A DNA stretch of 6,263 nt, from assembly GCA_016291915.1 (NCBI GenBank), contig JAEEZP010000112.1, positions 1-6,263 of the forward strand, read 5' to 3'. The notes under the pieces are model-generated. The model worked only from the letters and a program-made list of their open reading frames with translations, did not search any database and was not told the DNA's origin. The translations under genes and the position numbers were made by a program. Positions 5,801 through 6,263 of the stretch are shown here, piece by piece (the first letter of the stretch is position 1; every line of letters begins with the position of its first letter). The stretch comes from Prevotella sp. Lineage in GTDB: Bacteria > Bacteroidota > Bacteroidia > Bacteroidales > Bacteroidaceae.

Positions 5801-5829
5801 TTGAATAATAAAAAAGCATATTATCTTTG
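5801..5829 (+). promoter_or_regulatory. promoter of the Pro/Glu-rich protein gene
   Basis: TATCTTTG at 5822-5829 is a perfect -7 box identical to that of the LytTR operon. TTG at 5801-5803 lies 18 bases upstream, slightly short of the usual 19-21. The start codon at 5860 follows about 30 bases after the -7 box. Confidence 0.72.
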
Positions 5830-5859
5830 CAGTGTCAAAACCAAATAAAACCGTGAATT

Positions 5860-6263
5860 ATGGAAACAAAGAAATTTAAAATCGTAAAAGGTGAGAGTCG
5901 GTCAAGAGGTGGTTTCAATAATACAAAAACCACGCTCTCTGCCGCAGGAATCAGTGCAATAGGTGGAGCCGCTGCAGGTGCTGCTTTTGCTGCCGCACAA
6001 AAGAATGAAAAACCAGAGGAGGAAGTTCCTGAGCAGGAAGTCGTTGAACAGGATCAGGCACAAATAACACCAGAGGAAGCACAACCCGCACCGGAGCAAC
6101 CCGTTGTCGAACAGCCAGAGGAGCCGATCACCGAACCACAACCTGTTGATAATCCACAGACGGAGACAGTATCATCCACTGGAACCACTGATGCTACAGA
6201 TGATATCCCTGAGGAGATAGCAGAAGCAATCATCAAAGATGAGATCGATAATCAGGATATCGA
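5860..6263 (+). CDS. Pro/Glu/Gln-rich protein of unknown function, 3' truncated by window
   Basis: An ATG at 5860 opens a frame that stays open for 134 codons to the window end. The N-terminus METKKFKIVKGESRSRGG is basic and polar, then an Ala/Gly-rich segment (about residues 27-47, with AAGISAIGGAAAGAAFAAA) could be a weak membrane helix or a flexible hydrophobic stretch. From about residue 48 the sequence becomes acidic and low in complexity, rich in Glu, Pro, Gln and Val (PEEEVPEQEVVEQ, QPAPEQPVVEQPEEP), then Thr/Ser/Asp. It looks like a disordered linker ahead of a domain beyond the window. The placement of a stretch of this kind after a possible membrane helix suggests a spacer in the periplasm or cytoplasm, but topology is uncertain. 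It has its own promoter and follows the caspase gene by 131 bases. No family was recognised; the coding strand is supported by codon structure and start context. Confidence 0.75.
   Translation, partial: METKKFKIVKGESRSRGGFNNTKTTLSAAGISAIGGAAAGAAFAAAQKNEKPEEEVPEQEVVEQDQAQITPEEAQPAPEQPVVEQPEEPITEPQPVDNPQTETVSSTGTTDATDDIPEEIAEAIIKDEIDNQDI

Noticed and set aside
5902..6236. Minus-strand frames opposite the Pro/Glu-rich gene (5902-6141 and 6054-6236)
   Set aside because: Their Cys/Leu- and Ser/Gly-rich composition is what the complement of a Pro/Glu/Gln-rich coding strand gives; the + strand has a promoter and a clean start.

Overview
The window looks like a chromosomal segment from a Bacteroidota bacterium, most likely Prevotella or a close Bacteroidales relative. 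The signs are promoters of the Bacteroidota type (a -7 box TATCTTTG preceded by a -33 TTTG or TTG), start codons without clear Shine-Dalgarno sequences, a secreted pectinase-type enzyme, a membrane-bound AraC-type regulator and many exported proteins. The genus is an inference from style, not from a marker gene.

Left part (1-617): the 3' end of a glycoside hydrolase family 28 (polygalacturonase-like) gene on the + strand. It is followed by a convergent intergenic stretch with a cluster of TTGTCCGG repeats ending in a strong imperfect palindrome, and a 29-bp remnant that nearly repeats part of the GH28 gene.

Middle part (618-3594, - strand): a compact three-gene set read right to left. It encodes a seven-helix membrane protein with a C-terminal AraC DNA-binding domain, a lipoprotein of unknown function and a secreted beta-propeller-like protein of unknown function. 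Gaps of 32 and 11 bases suggest one transcript. A 379-base divergent control region (3595-3973) holds a candidate promoter for this set, three direct repeats spaced exactly 21 bp, a 16-bp palindrome, and a strong promoter facing right.

Right part (3974-6263, + strand): a stand-alone LytTR DNA-binding protein, an FHA protein with coiled coil, membrane hairpin and C-terminal zinc-ribbon-like cysteines (overlapping the LytTR gene by ATGA), and a secreted caspase-like protease with an intact His/Cys dyad. A second promoter then precedes the start of a Pro/Glu/Gln-rich protein cut by the window end. LytTR-FHA-caspase is the most interesting unit: it combines a transcription regulator, a phosphothreonine reader and an exported protease. 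No kinase, phosphatase or protease substrate is visible here, so the pathway is only partly inside the window. No tRNA, rRNA, IS element or CRISPR array was seen.
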